Source: Rhodococcus xishaensis
Lineage (GTDB): Bacteria; Actinomycetota; Actinomycetes; Mycobacteriales; Mycobacteriaceae
Direction: 5' to 3'
Assembly (NCBI RefSeq): GCF_004011825.1
Contig: NZ_RKLO01000001.1
Coordinates: forward strand, 705,575 to 769,574
DNA: 64,000 nt
The translations under genes were made by a program, and so were the position numbers. The notes below the pieces were generated by a model. That model worked only from the letters and a program-made list of their open reading frames with translations. It was not told the DNA's origin and ran no database searches. Position 1 is the first letter of the stretch. Each line of letters begins with the position of its first letter. Below, one piece after another: positions 56,763 through 64,000 of this stretch.

Positions 56763-57568
56763 CGGTCGACGGCCGGGGCCGGCCTCGCGGTAGGCGCCGG
56801 GACATGCGGCGGGGCCGGAGTTCGCGAGCGGGGAGTGACCGGGAGCACTCAGGGTCGGCCGAGAACCGTGTGGGACGCGGGTCGGCTGACCGTGAACGTG
56901 CCCGTTCCTTGCGGCGCAAGGTATTCCTTGTCACCGCAGTGTGTGTGACCGTGATCGCGGCGTTGGTCGGGGTGTTGTGGTTCAGCCCGTTGATGTCGGT
57001 GCGGCAGATCGCGTATGTCGGCGATGGACGGGTGACCGAGGAGGAAGTGTTGCGTGTCCTCGACGTTGCGGAGGGGACGCCGCTGCTTCGGGTCGACACC
57101 GGCGCCGCGGCGCGTCGGGTCGCCGGTATTCCACGGGTCGCCGAGGTTCGGGTGCAGCGTGAGTACCCGTCGACGGTGAGGGTTACCGTCATGGAACGGG
57201 TTCCCGTGGTGTTCTTCGACTCTCCACAGGGGCAGCACCTGATGGACGCGGGCGGTGTCGACTACGCGATCGAGCCACCACCGCCCGGGCTCGCTCGGCT
57301 GGTTACGCCGACTCCGGGTCACGACGATCACGTGACGCAGGTCGCGTTGGCGGTGCTCGAGCAGCTGCCGGAGGAGGTTCGCTTCCAGGTGTCCGAGGTT
57401 GCGGCGCCAACGATTTCGAACATTTCGGTTACGCTGGACGACGGCCGCGTCTTGGTGTGGGGCAGCGCCGAAGATTCCGAGAGGAAGTCGGCGGTGGTCT
57501 CCGTGCTGTTGACACAGCCCGGTCAGGTCTTCGACGTGTCGAGTCCCGAACTGCCCACCGTGAAGTGA
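56759..57568 (+). CDS. ftsQ: Division protein FtsQ
   Basis: The 269-residue bitopic protein has a strongly basic N-terminus of about 55 residues, one helix (about 58–80) and a POTRA domain beginning [25 protein letters not shown] beta domain follows. It links FtsL/FtsB and other divisome parts. GTG start overlapping the murC stop. Confidence 0.93.
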   Translation: MTVDGRGRPRGRRRDMRRGRSSRAGSDREHSGSAENRVGRGSADRERARSLRRKVFLVTAVCVTVIAALVGVLWFSPLMSVRQIAYVGDGRVTEEEVLRVLDVAEGTPLLRVDTGAAARRVAGIPRVAEVRVQREYPSTVRVTVMERVPVVFFDSPQGQHLMDAGGVDYAIEPPPPGLARLVTPTPGHDDHVTQVALAVLEQLPEEVRFQVSEVAAPTISNISVTLDDGRVLVWGSAEDSERKSAVVSVLLTQPGQVFDVSSPELPTVK

Positions 57569-57784
57569 TGGGCAAATCGGGCGTGTGGCGCCAAGAAGTC
57601 GTCGGGTTCGAAGGTCCCGCAAAAACTTTGGCGGGTGTCGGCGCGCCTGCTGGCGGATCGCTGTGACACTGCATAGCGTTTCGCAGCAGCAGGCCACTTG
57701 ACATAACCTTAACCCTATGGTTGAGGTTGAGGGTTTTCCCTCACTAGTACTAGCGAGAAATCCACTCACGGAAGGCGAGAGCCT
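57569..57784 (+). promoter_or_regulatory. ftsZ promoter region with palindromes
   Basis: This 216-bp gap is the longest in the second half of the cluster. It contains a TTGACA box (57698–57703) and an inverted repeat AACCTTAACC / GGTTGAGGTT (57705–57714, 57719–57728; one mismatch). A GAGGG/CCCTC hairpin (57729–57742) and the palindrome CTAGTACTAG (57744–57753) follow. A TATGGT (57716) is only 12 bp from the -35-like box, so the true -10 is unclear. ftsZ therefore probably has its own regulated promoter. Confidence 0.6.
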
Positions 57785-59002
57785 ATGACGCCCCCGCACA
57801 ACTACCTCGCCGTCATCAAGGTCGTCGGTGTCGGCGGAGGCGGCGTCAATGCGGTCAACCGCATGATCGAGCAGGGACTCAAGGGAGTCGAGTTCATTGC
57901 GGTCAACACGGATGCGCAGGCACTTCTGCTGTCCGAGGCCCATGTCAAGCTCGACGTCGGGCGTGAGTTGACCCACGGACTCGGCGCCGGTGCTGACCCG
58001 GAGGTGGGCCGCAGGGCCGCCGAGGACGACAAGAACGAGATCGAAGAGGTCCTCAAAGGCGCCGACATGGTCTTCGTCACTGCGGGTGAGGGCGGTGGCA
58101 CAGGCACTGGCGGCGCGCCCGTGGTCGCGAGCATCGCCCGCAAACTTGGTGCTCTCACCATTGGCGTTGTCACGCGCCCGTTCACATTCGAGGGCAAGCG
58201 TCGCGCCTCGCAGGCTGAATCGGGCATCGCCGCGCTGCGTGAATCCTGCGACACTCTGATCGTGATCCCGAATGACCGGCTGCTCCAGCTCAGCGACGAG
58301 AATATGAAGCTGATGGAAGCGTTCCACAGCGCCGACGAGGTGCTCCTCAATGGCGTTCAGGGCATCACCGATCTGATCACCACTCCAGGCCTGATCAACG
58401 TCGATTTCGCCGACGTCAAGAGCGTCATGTCCGGAGCCGGCAGCGCGCTGATGGGCATCGGGTCGGCGCAGGGTGAGGGCCGGGCTATCAAGGCCGCCGG
58501 GACGGCAATCAACTCGCCGCTGCTCGAGGCGTCGATGGACGGTGCGCGCGGCGTCTTGCTGTCGATCGCCGGCGGCTCGGACCTGGGTCTGTTCGAGATC
58601 AACGAGGCGGCCTCGCTCGTTCAGGAGGCCGCACACGTCGACGCCAACATCATCTTCGGAACCGTCATCGACGACTCTCTCGGCGACGAGGTCCGTGTGA
58701 CCGTGATCGCCGCCGGCTTCGAAGGTGGTGCCCCGACCAGGCGCCCGATCGATGTTCAGTCCGCGCTCGGACGCGGGAACATCGGAGCCGGACGAGCCGG
58801 CGAGGTCGGTCGACCGGAGCGCTCCGGGTCCACGCCGTCCGGTGCCGCCCCTGTACCGGTGGCTTCGCGTGAAGTCGGGGCGCCAACCGCGGGTTCGAGC
58901 CTGCCGCCGATCGGCGGGAACGCTGCTTCCCGCGCTGTGGCAGCCGGCGATGACGAAGGCGATGATGACGATGTCGACGTTCCCATTTTCATGAAACGTT
59001 GA
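57785..59002 (+). CDS. ftsZ: Cell division GTPase FtsZ
   Basis: The 405-residue tubulin homolog forms the Z ring. The GTP signature [13 protein letters not shown]7-loop region [11 protein letters not shown] and the C-terminal peptide [12 protein letters not shown], which binds SepF and FtsW, are all present. The linker (about 315–390) is Gly/Pro/Ser-rich. The ATG at 57785 follows GGAAGGCGAG. Confidence 0.98.
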   Translation: MTPPHNYLAVIKVVGVGGGGVNAVNRMIEQGLKGVEFIAVNTDAQALLLSEAHVKLDVGRELTHGLGAGADPEVGRRAAEDDKNEIEEVLKGADMVFVTAGEGGGTGTGGAPVVASIARKLGALTIGVVTRPFTFEGKRRASQAESGIAALRESCDTLIVIPNDRLLQLSDENMKLMEAFHSADEVLLNGVQGITDLITTPGLINVDFADVKSVMSGAGSALMGIGSAQGEGRAIKAAGTAINSPLLEASMDGARGVLLSIAGGSDLGLFEINEAASLVQEAAHVDANIIFGTVIDDSLGDEVRVTVIAAGFEGGAPTRRPIDVQSALGRGNIGAGRAGEVGRPERSGSTPSGAAPVPVASREVGAPTAGSSLPPIGGNAASRAVAAGDDEGDDDDVDVPIFMKR

Positions 59003-59748
59003 AGAGGGCATTGGCAAGTGGGGTAAGGGTCCGGCGGGTCGTCACGACCCGGGCCGGAGGTGTGTCAGAGGCACCGTACGACTCGTTCAACCTAGGTGAC
59101 CACGTCGGTGACGACCGGGCCGCCGTCGAGGTCAATCGTCGGCGGCTTGCCGAGGGTATTGGGTTGCCGCTCGAGCGTCTGGTGTGGATGGAGCAAATCC
59201 ACGGCCGAAACGTGACCGTGGTCAACGGTCCCCGCTCGCCCTCTGACGGTCCGGTGCCGGTAACCGACGCACTGGTGACCAAGGAACCCGACCTTGCTTT
59301 GGTGACGCTGACCGCGGACTGTGTACCGATCCTGCTCTCGGATGATGAGGCGGGTGTGATCGCAGCAGTGCACGCCGGTCGCATCGGAGCCCGGATCGGC
59401 ATCGTTCCAGAGGTCGTCGGCGTGATGATCAATCTGGGCGCCCGTCCGGAGCAGATCGGGGCTTTTCTGGGCCCGGCCGCCAGCGGGCGCAGGTACGAGG
59501 TTCCGGCCGCAATGCAGGCCGACGTCGAGAAGTTCCTCCCCGGCAGCGCGACCCGCACCGTGAACGGCACTCCGGGTCTGGATCTGCGTGCGGGGCTGCG
59601 GCGGCAACTGCTGGCAATGGGCGTATCGAGTGTCGCAGAGGATCCGCGGTGCACGATCGAGGACTCGACGTTGTTCAGCCACCGCAGGGGGGCTCCAACC
59701 GGCAGATTCGCCTCGGTGATCTGGATGGATTCGTCGGGACAAGGATGA
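58999..59748 (+). CDS. YfiH/multicopper-like purine nucleoside phosphorylase family protein
   Basis: The 249-residue protein is of the YfiH (Pfam Cu-oxidase_4) family, the Rv2149c counterpart. Members act as purine nucleoside phosphorylases/adenosine deaminases in other bacteria, and YfiH of E. coli edits cell-wall precursors. Motifs are [23 protein letters not shown], the zinc His in [30 protein letters not shown] and [13 protein letters not shown]. The TTG at 58999 overlaps the ftsZ stop. Confidence 0.9.
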   Translation: MKRALASGVRVRRVVTTRAGGVSEAPYDSFNLGDHVGDDRAAVEVNRRRLAEGIGLPLERLVWMEQIHGRNVTVVNGPRSPSDGPVPVTDALVTKEPDLALVTLTADCVPILLSDDEAGVIAAVHAGRIGARIGIVPEVVGVMINLGARPEQIGAFLGPAASGRRYEVPAAMQADVEKFLPGSATRTVNGTPGLDLRAGLRRQLLAMGVSSVAEDPRCTIEDSTLFSHRRGAPTGRFASVIWMDSSGQG

Positions 59749-59758
59749 CGGAGAAGAG

Positions 59759-60517
59759 TTGACGGTCGGGATGGGTAGGCGCGACGACACAGCTAGGCGC
59801 GACGAAATAGCATCGGCACTCACTGCGGTCCGTGCCAGGCTCGAGGCGGCGTGCCGGGACGCGGGGCGCGATCCTGCTGAAGTCACGTTGCTGCCGGTGA
59901 CGAAGTTCTTCCCGGCTTCGGACGTGCGGATCCTCTACGATCTCGGCTGCCGCGGGTTCGGCGAGTCGCGTGAACCGGAGGCGAGTACCAAGATCGCGGA
60001 GTTCCGGGCCGATTCCGGTGTCGTCGATGCCGTGCTGTGGCACATGATCGGCAGACTTCAGCGGAACAAGGTCAAGTCCGTGGTGCGGTGGGCCGACATG
60101 GTCCACTCGCTGGACAGTGTCCGATTGGCCGACGCGCTCGATGCCTCCGTCGGTGCCGCACGTGACGCCGGGACCCGTTCCGGTCCGCTCGAAGTGCTGC
60201 TTCAGGTGAGCCTGGACACCGATCCGGCGCGGGGTGGTGTCGCGGTCGCGGGAGTGGATGCCCTCGCGGCGCACGTGGCAGCGTCGCCGAATCTGGTTCT
60301 CCGTGGACTGATGTCGGTGCCGCCGCTCGATTCCGATCCGGACGAGGCCTTCGGCCGGCTCGCGGTTGTCCAAGCCGGTGTGCTGCGCGACCACCCGGAC
60401 GCAACGGTGTTGTCCGCAGGGATGACTGGCGATCTGGAGGCGGCGATCCGCCATGGGTCGACCTGTGTGCGTGTCGGAACCGCGATCCTCGGCCGACGTC
60501 CGATAATCTCGGAATAA
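59759..60517 (+). CDS. YggS-family pyridoxal phosphate homeostasis protein
   Basis: The 252-residue single-domain PLP-binding TIM barrel carries the PLP Lys in [10 protein letters not shown]. It also has [33 protein letters not shown] and the C-terminal [28 protein letters not shown]. It buffers free PLP rather than catalysing a reaction. The TTG at 59759 sits 6 bp after GGAG; ATG 59771 is the alternative. Counterpart of Rv2148c. Confidence 0.93.
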   Translation: MTVGMGRRDDTARRDEIASALTAVRARLEAACRDAGRDPAEVTLLPVTKFFPASDVRILYDLGCRGFGESREPEASTKIAEFRADSGVVDAVLWHMIGRLQRNKVKSVVRWADMVHSLDSVRLADALDASVGAARDAGTRSGPLEVLLQVSLDTDPARGGVAVAGVDALAAHVAASPNLVLRGLMSVPPLDSDPDEAFGRLAVVQAGVLRDHPDATVLSAGMTGDLEAAIRHGSTCVRVGTAILGRRPIISE

Positions 60518-60677
60518 TCACCAGTCACATCGTGAACAGCTGCCACACCCAAAGATCGTCAGTCCGCCACGAGCGGTGGCTCTGAGACCGCTCATCCTAT
60601 TTAGCTCTATGCTGATCTATACGGTCGGCCGCAGCCTTCGCAAAGTAACCGATCGCCGCGCCCAGGAAGGTCGATCA

Positions 60678-61283
60678 ATGAGCACTCTGCACAAGTTCAA
60701 GGCATACTTCGGCATGGTTCCCCTCGAGGACTTCGAGGACGACTACATCGATGAGCCCGAGCCGCCGCGCCGTGACTACGCCGAGCCGGGATACTCCTCC
60801 ACTCGTCGCGACGAGGTTGACGATTTCGATCGCTACGGCTCCGCGTCACGTCAGCCGCCGCATGTGGAGCCGATGCCGACACGCCCGACTCGTCCGGTGC
60901 CCAACGCTGGCGGCCCACGGGGAACCACCCGCGGCGCGCTGGCCGTCGACCCGCGGATGGACCGAGTCCAGGGCCGGCGTTCGCTCGTCGACGAAGGCGG
61001 CCCGCTGTCGAAGATCACGACGCTTTGGCCTCGTGACTACGGCGAGGCCCGTACCATCGGCGAGCAGTTCCGTGATGGTAATCCGGTGATCATCAATCTC
61101 GTGGAGCTGAGCAACGCCGATGCCAAGCGGCTGGTGGACTTCGCGGCAGGCCTCGCGTTCGCCCTTCGGGGATCCTTCGACAAGGTTGCGACGAAGGTGT
61201 TCCTGCTTTCGCCCGCCGGCGTCGACGTCTCCGCCGAGGAGCGTCGACGGATCGCGGAGACCGGCTACTACAACCAGAAGTAA
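60678..61283 (+). CDS. sepF: Z-ring anchor protein SepF
   Basis: The 201-residue protein starts with an amphipathic membrane-targeting helix ([12 protein letters not shown]), then an acidic/proline-rich linker (about 16–105). The SepF domain follows ([29 protein letters not shown]) and ends with TGYYNQK. In actinobacteria SepF tethers FtsZ to the membrane. The ATG at 60678 follows GGAAGG. A 160-bp gap upstream may hold its own promoter. Confidence 0.94.
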   Translation: MSTLHKFKAYFGMVPLEDFEDDYIDEPEPPRRDYAEPGYSSTRRDEVDDFDRYGSASRQPPHVEPMPTRPTRPVPNAGGPRGTTRGALAVDPRMDRVQGRRSLVDEGGPLSKITTLWPRDYGEARTIGEQFRDGNPVIINLVELSNADAKRLVDFAAGLAFALRGSFDKVATKVFLLSPAGVDVSAEERRRIAETGYYNQK

Positions 61284-61292
61284 CCGCTGCGG

Positions 61293-61338
61293 TCGAGGAG
61301 CGCGCCACGCGACCCCGTGGGTGTGACGCGCGCCTCGG
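61293..61338 (+). terminator. Imperfect hairpin after sepF
   Basis: An inverted repeat (CGAGGAGCGCG with CGCGCGCCTCG, with a bulge) spans the gap between sepF and yggT. It is a possible weak terminator. Confidence 0.4.
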
Positions 61339-61387
61339 CTTGGCCGATGGTTTTGATCGACCGGTTGTTGTGAGGCAGAGTGAAGGT

Positions 61388-61690
61388 GTGGCCGTGTTCT
61401 CGGTGATCTACGTGATCTTGTTCGTATTCTGGTTGTTGCTCATCGGACGGATCATCGTCGAGTTCATCCGGGTCTTCGCCAGAGACTGGCGACCATCGGG
61501 TTTCGTCGTGGTCGTGCTCGAGGTGATCTTCACGGTCACTGACCCGCCAGTGAAGCTCCTTCGTCGACTCATTCCGCCGATATCCCTCGGCGGGGTTCGG
61601 CTGGATCTTTCGATCATGGTGCTGTTGTTTCTGCTGTTCATCCTCATGCAGGTCGTATCCGGGCTGGCGTCACCTCCCGGTTTGGTGTGA
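61388..61690 (+). CDS. YggT-family membrane protein
   Basis: The 100-residue protein has two helices: VIYVILFVFWLLLIGRIIVEFI at the start and LSIMVLLFLLFILMQVV at the end. DWRPSGFVVVVLEVIFTVTDPPVKLLRRLIPP lies between them, a close match to Rv2146c. GTG 61388 gives the family length. Role unclear; the family is tied to membrane insertion or division because of its constant place near sepF and divIVA. Confidence 0.92.
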   Translation: MAVFSVIYVILFVFWLLLIGRIIVEFIRVFARDWRPSGFVVVVLEVIFTVTDPPVKLLRRLIPPISLGGVRLDLSIMVLLFLLFILMQVVSGLASPPGLV

Positions 61691-61806
61691 CAGAATGGGC
61701 TGGCAGTTAGTGTGTGACAGGGTAACGAAATGGTTAAGAAGTACGCGCGACGCGCTAGAACACAATGCGTGCTAGACCGCCAATTGACGCGTGAAGGGAT
61801 CCTTCC
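61691..61806 (+). promoter_or_regulatory. wag31 promoter region
   Basis: The 116-bp gap carries a repeated nonamer GTGTGACAG (61685–61693 and 61712–61720, the first across the yggT stop). A GGTAACG…GGTTAAG pair follows near 61721–61737. A separate wag31 promoter is expected because this gene is strongly expressed in the order. Confidence 0.45.
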
Positions 61807-62628
61807 ATGCCGTTAACTCCAGCCGATGTGCACAACGTCGCGTTCAGCAAGCCCCCGATCGGGAAGCGTGGCTACAACGAGGACGAGGTCGACGCCTTCC
61901 TCGATCTGGTCGAGCAGGAGCTAGCGCGACTCATCGAGGACAATACCGATCTGCGTCAACGCGTAGGGGAGCTCGACCAGGAACTGGCCGAGGCGAAGAA
62001 GGCGCCGCGTCCGCCCGGTGCAGCTCCGGCCCCGGCGGCCGTTCCCAAGCCGGAGCCGGAACCGGTCCGGGTCGTCGAGCCCCCGAAGGGCGGGTTGCCC
62101 CACCCGACCGATGACGCCAACATGCAGGCGGCCAAGGTCCTCGGTCTTGCACAGGAGATGGCGGACCGGCTCACTGGCGAGGCCAAGATCGAGGCCGAGC
62201 AATTGCTCAGTGATGCTCGTGTGAACTCGGAGCGTCTGGTAACCGAGGGTCGCACCAAGTCGGAGGCGATGGTCGGCGAGGCCAAGCAAAAGTCCGAGTC
62301 GCTCCTGTCCGACGCTCAGGCCCGCTCGGAAACCCAGCTGCGCCAGGCCAAGGAGAAGGCTGACGCACTGCAAGCGGACGCCGAGAAGAAGCACACCGAG
62401 ATCATGGCGACGATCAACCAGCAGCGGTCGGTTCTCGAGGGTCGGATCGAGCAGTTGAAGACCTTCGAGCGCGAGTACCGCGTGCGCCTGAAGTCATACC
62501 TGGAGTCGCAACTCGAGGAGTTGGAGCAGCGCGGCTCGGCGGTGCCGGTCGACGGTGGCCAGGACGCCTTCGGGCAGTCCGGTTCACAGTCCGGTCTCAG
62601 GCAGTCTTTCGCCAAGGGAAACAACTGA
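61807..62628 (+). CDS. wag31: Polar growth protein Wag31 (DivIVA)
   Basis: The 273-residue DivIVA protein has the N-terminal membrane-curvature domain ([38 protein letters not shown]). An Ala/Pro-rich linker (about 65–95) and a long C-terminal coiled coil (about 100–255) follow. It marks the growing poles and recruits envelope synthesis. The Thr in the PPIGKRGY region context is phosphorylated by Ser/Thr kinases in mycobacteria; here the local sequence is not identical. Confidence 0.96.
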   Translation: MPLTPADVHNVAFSKPPIGKRGYNEDEVDAFLDLVEQELARLIEDNTDLRQRVGELDQELAEAKKAPRPPGAAPAPAAVPKPEPEPVRVVEPPKGGLPHPTDDANMQAAKVLGLAQEMADRLTGEAKIEAEQLLSDARVNSERLVTEGRTKSEAMVGEAKQKSESLLSDAQARSETQLRQAKEKADALQADAEKKHTEIMATINQQRSVLEGRIEQLKTFEREYRVRLKSYLESQLEELEQRGSAVPVDGGQDAFGQSGSQSGLRQSFAKGNN

Positions 62629-62667
62629 CCGAGCCGACGCCGGCGGCTCTCGAACAGAGGGTGAGTA

Positions 62668-62886
62668 GTGCTGGTCACGACGCTGCTTCTCGCAGCAGTT
62701 GGATTCGCGATGCTGGTGATCGCGCTGACGACGGGTTCCGTCATCTGGGCGTGGGGATGCATCGCGGTCTGCATCGTGGGTGCCGTCGTCCTGCTGGTCA
62801 GTGCGTTGGCGGATAGGAAAGGCACGCCCGTCGACAACTCCGGTGATTCGAACAACTCGGCCGGATCGAGGCACCGGGACACCTGA
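62668..62886 (+). CDS. Small membrane protein, Rv2144c-like position
   Basis: The 72-residue protein starts at GTG and has two hydrophobic helices (LVTTLLLAAVGFAMLVIALTT and the segment around AWGCIAVCIVGAVVLLVSAL). A polar Ser/Asn/Asp tail follows. Function unknown. Its position after wag31 matches Rv2144c, which is longer. Confidence 0.8.
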   Translation: MLVTTLLLAAVGFAMLVIALTTGSVIWAWGCIAVCIVGAVVLLVSALADRKGTPVDNSGDSNNSAGSRHRDT

Positions 62887-62944
62887 CCGGGATGTCGCGG
62901 ACGACCTGGCTGATACCGGCTGGAGTTCGACTCAGGGCTAGACT

Positions 62945-63183
62945 GAAACGCACATATGGCGACGATCCGGCAATCACCGGGGAGCCTTCGGAAGAACGGT
63001 TCGATGCGCGCACTTCACGGGAGGCGTATCGGACCTACTAGAACCGAACGGGTGGGGCCCGTCACAGCCTCGATCGAGTGGCCCGTTGCGCATGCGTGAC
63101 GGGCAAGCGGGGTGGTACCGCGGTAGCGGCGCACAGGGCGTCGCCATCGTCCCCGTGCCGGTAGATGGGCACGAGGAGCCACG
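62945..63183 (+). ncRNA. T-box leader of ileS (translational type)
   Basis: The leader shows an ultrashort stem I with a probable ATC isoleucine specifier near 62973–62975 (CAATCACCGG). The T-box core GGTGGTACCGCGG follows at 63111–63123. After it a hairpin (CCCCGTGCC with GGGCACGAGG, about 63152–63177) covers the ribosome site GAGGAG (63173–63178). That is the known actinobacterial design, in which uncharged tRNA-Ile frees the ribosome site. Ends are estimated. Confidence 0.9.
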
Positions 63184-63185
63184 CG

Positions 63186-64000
63186 TTGACCAGTAACGAA
63201 TCCACCTCTCCCCAGGCGAACGACGCGTACCCGCGCGTTGATCTCGTCGGCGGCCGGGCAACCGGTGCCGTCTCCTTCCCGGACCTCGAGCAGAAGGTGC
63301 TCACGGCGTGGGAGGCGGATGACACCTTCCGCGCCAGTGTCGCGAACCGCGAGGGCGCCGAGGAGTTCGTCTTCTACGATGGTCCGCCGTTCGCGAATGG
63401 CCTGCCGCACTACGGCCACCTTCTCACCGGGTACGTCAAGGACGTGGTCCCGCGGTTCCAGACCATGCGCGGGAAGAGGGTCGATCGCCGGTTCGGCTGG
63501 GACTGTCACGGGCTGCCCGCGGAACTCGAGGCGGAGAAGCAGCTCGGCATCGTGGACAAGTCACAGATCGACGCGATGGGCCTTGCCTCGTTCAACGCGT
63601 ACTGCGAATCGTCGGTGCTGCGGTATACCGACGAATGGCGCAACTACGTGACGCGGCAGGCGCGCTGGGTGGACTTCGACAACGACTACAAGACCCTGGA
63701 TCTGGACTTCATGGAGTCCGTCATGTGGGCGTTCAAGGAGCTCTACGACAAGGGTCTGATCTACCAGGGCTTCCGGGTGCTGCCGTACAGCTGGTACGAG
63801 CAGACGCCGCTGTCGAACCAGGAAACCCGCCTCGACGATGCTTACAAGATGCGGCAGGACCCGGCAGTCACGGTCGACATGGTGCTGCACGCGCCGGGGA
63901 GCGAACTCGACGGCGCCAATGCGTTGATCTGGACCACGACGCCGTGGACGCTGCCATCCAACCTCGCGATCGCGGTACACCCCGACGTCGACTACGTGCT
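63186..64000 (+). CDS. ileS: Isoleucyl-tRNA synthetase, type 2 (5' part; runs off the window)
   Basis: The first 271 residues of a class I synthetase that charges tRNA-Ile are present. The catalytic signature is [15 protein letters not shown] (HYGH in place of HIGH), and [17 protein letters not shown] and [15 protein letters not shown] (start of the editing domain) follow. These are features of the eukaryote-like type 2 IleRS, known for resistance to mupirocin. The TTG at 63186 lies 7 bp after GAGGAG. The rest lies beyond 64000. Confidence 0.95.
   Translation, partial: MTSNESTSPQANDAYPRVDLVGGRATGAVSFPDLEQKVLTAWEADDTFRASVANREGAEEFVFYDGPPFANGLPHYGHLLTGYVKDVVPRFQTMRGKRVDRRFGWDCHGLPAELEAEKQLGIVDKSQIDAMGLASFNAYCESSVLRYTDEWRNYVTRQARWVDFDNDYKTLDLDFMESVMWAFKELYDKGLIYQGFRVLPYSWYEQTPLSNQETRLDDAYKMRQDPAVTVDMVLHAPGSELDGANALIWTTTPWTLPSNLAIAVHPDVDYV

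Noticed and set aside
56849-59017. 722-codon open frame on the minus strand
   Set aside because: It is antisense to ftsQ, ftsZ and the yfiH start, all clearly coding; no family features.

Overview
The window is high-GC actinobacterial chromosome. Gene content and order point to the Mycobacteriales (mycolate-forming group), most likely Rhodococcus or a close relative. The order ctaE–trpD–(DEDD/GIY-YIG protein)–NlpC/P60–pimB'–fadD15–SRPBCC–ArsA-like–plsC–GT87–exoribonuclease–aroG–pknL–Rv2175c-like–mptA–idsA–metF–lppM–GNAT–DUF3040–mraZ…wag31 runs parallel to Mycobacterium tuberculosis Rv2193 down to Rv2144c, as recalled from general knowledge. A CrtO-type ketolase and cargo proteins resembling the 'RER_14450' SipW-exported family favour Rhodococcus. 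No database search was run; all names rest on motifs and synteny.

Layout. 1–4.6 kb: cytochrome oxidase subunit III, a small unknown protein, trpD, an Lrp-type ligand-binding protein and an exonuclease/GIY-YIG fusion. 4.6–8.6 kb: two NlpC/P60 peptidoglycan hydrolases, the first behind a c-di-AMP (ydaO) riboswitch, then a membrane-anchored HExxH protein. 8.6–9.7 kb: pimB'. 9.7–16.3 kb: an accessory island between the convergent pimB' and fadD15. It holds two tandem triads, each with two SipW-type exported cargo proteins and a SipW-type signal peptidase, plus a divergent secreted protein. It is bordered by near-identical direct repeats of about 77 bp. In the first triad the peptidase is fused to its own cargo-like domain. 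16.3–28.98 kb: fadD15, two SRPBCC proteins, an ArsA-like ATPase, a ROK glucokinase, PlsC, a GT87 mannosyltransferase, an exoribonuclease, aroG, pknL and its small partner.

28.99–40.5 kb: isoprenoid, carotenoid and mannan block. One minus-strand operon is idsA–crtI–mptA–crtB. A second is GNAT–crtO–cruF-like–lppM–GT2. The metF gene lies between them on the plus strand. Together they can make GGPP, phytoene and a desaturated carotene, then ketolate, hydrate and glycosylate it. A lycopene cyclase is not in the window. 40.6–41.9 kb: a HEPN-domain gene behind a perfect LexA/SOS box, and DUF3040.

42.2–62.9 kb: a complete division and cell-wall (dcw) cluster: mraZ, rsmH, ftsL-like, ftsI, murE, murF, mraY, murD, ftsW, murG, murC, ftsQ, ftsZ, yfiH, yggS, sepF, yggT, wag31. 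Most genes overlap by 4 bp. It starts with a four-copy mraZ box and overlapping hairpins. 62.9–64.0 kb: a T-box leader and the start of a type-2 ileS, cut by the window edge. No tRNA, rRNA, transposase, integrase or CRISPR array was seen.
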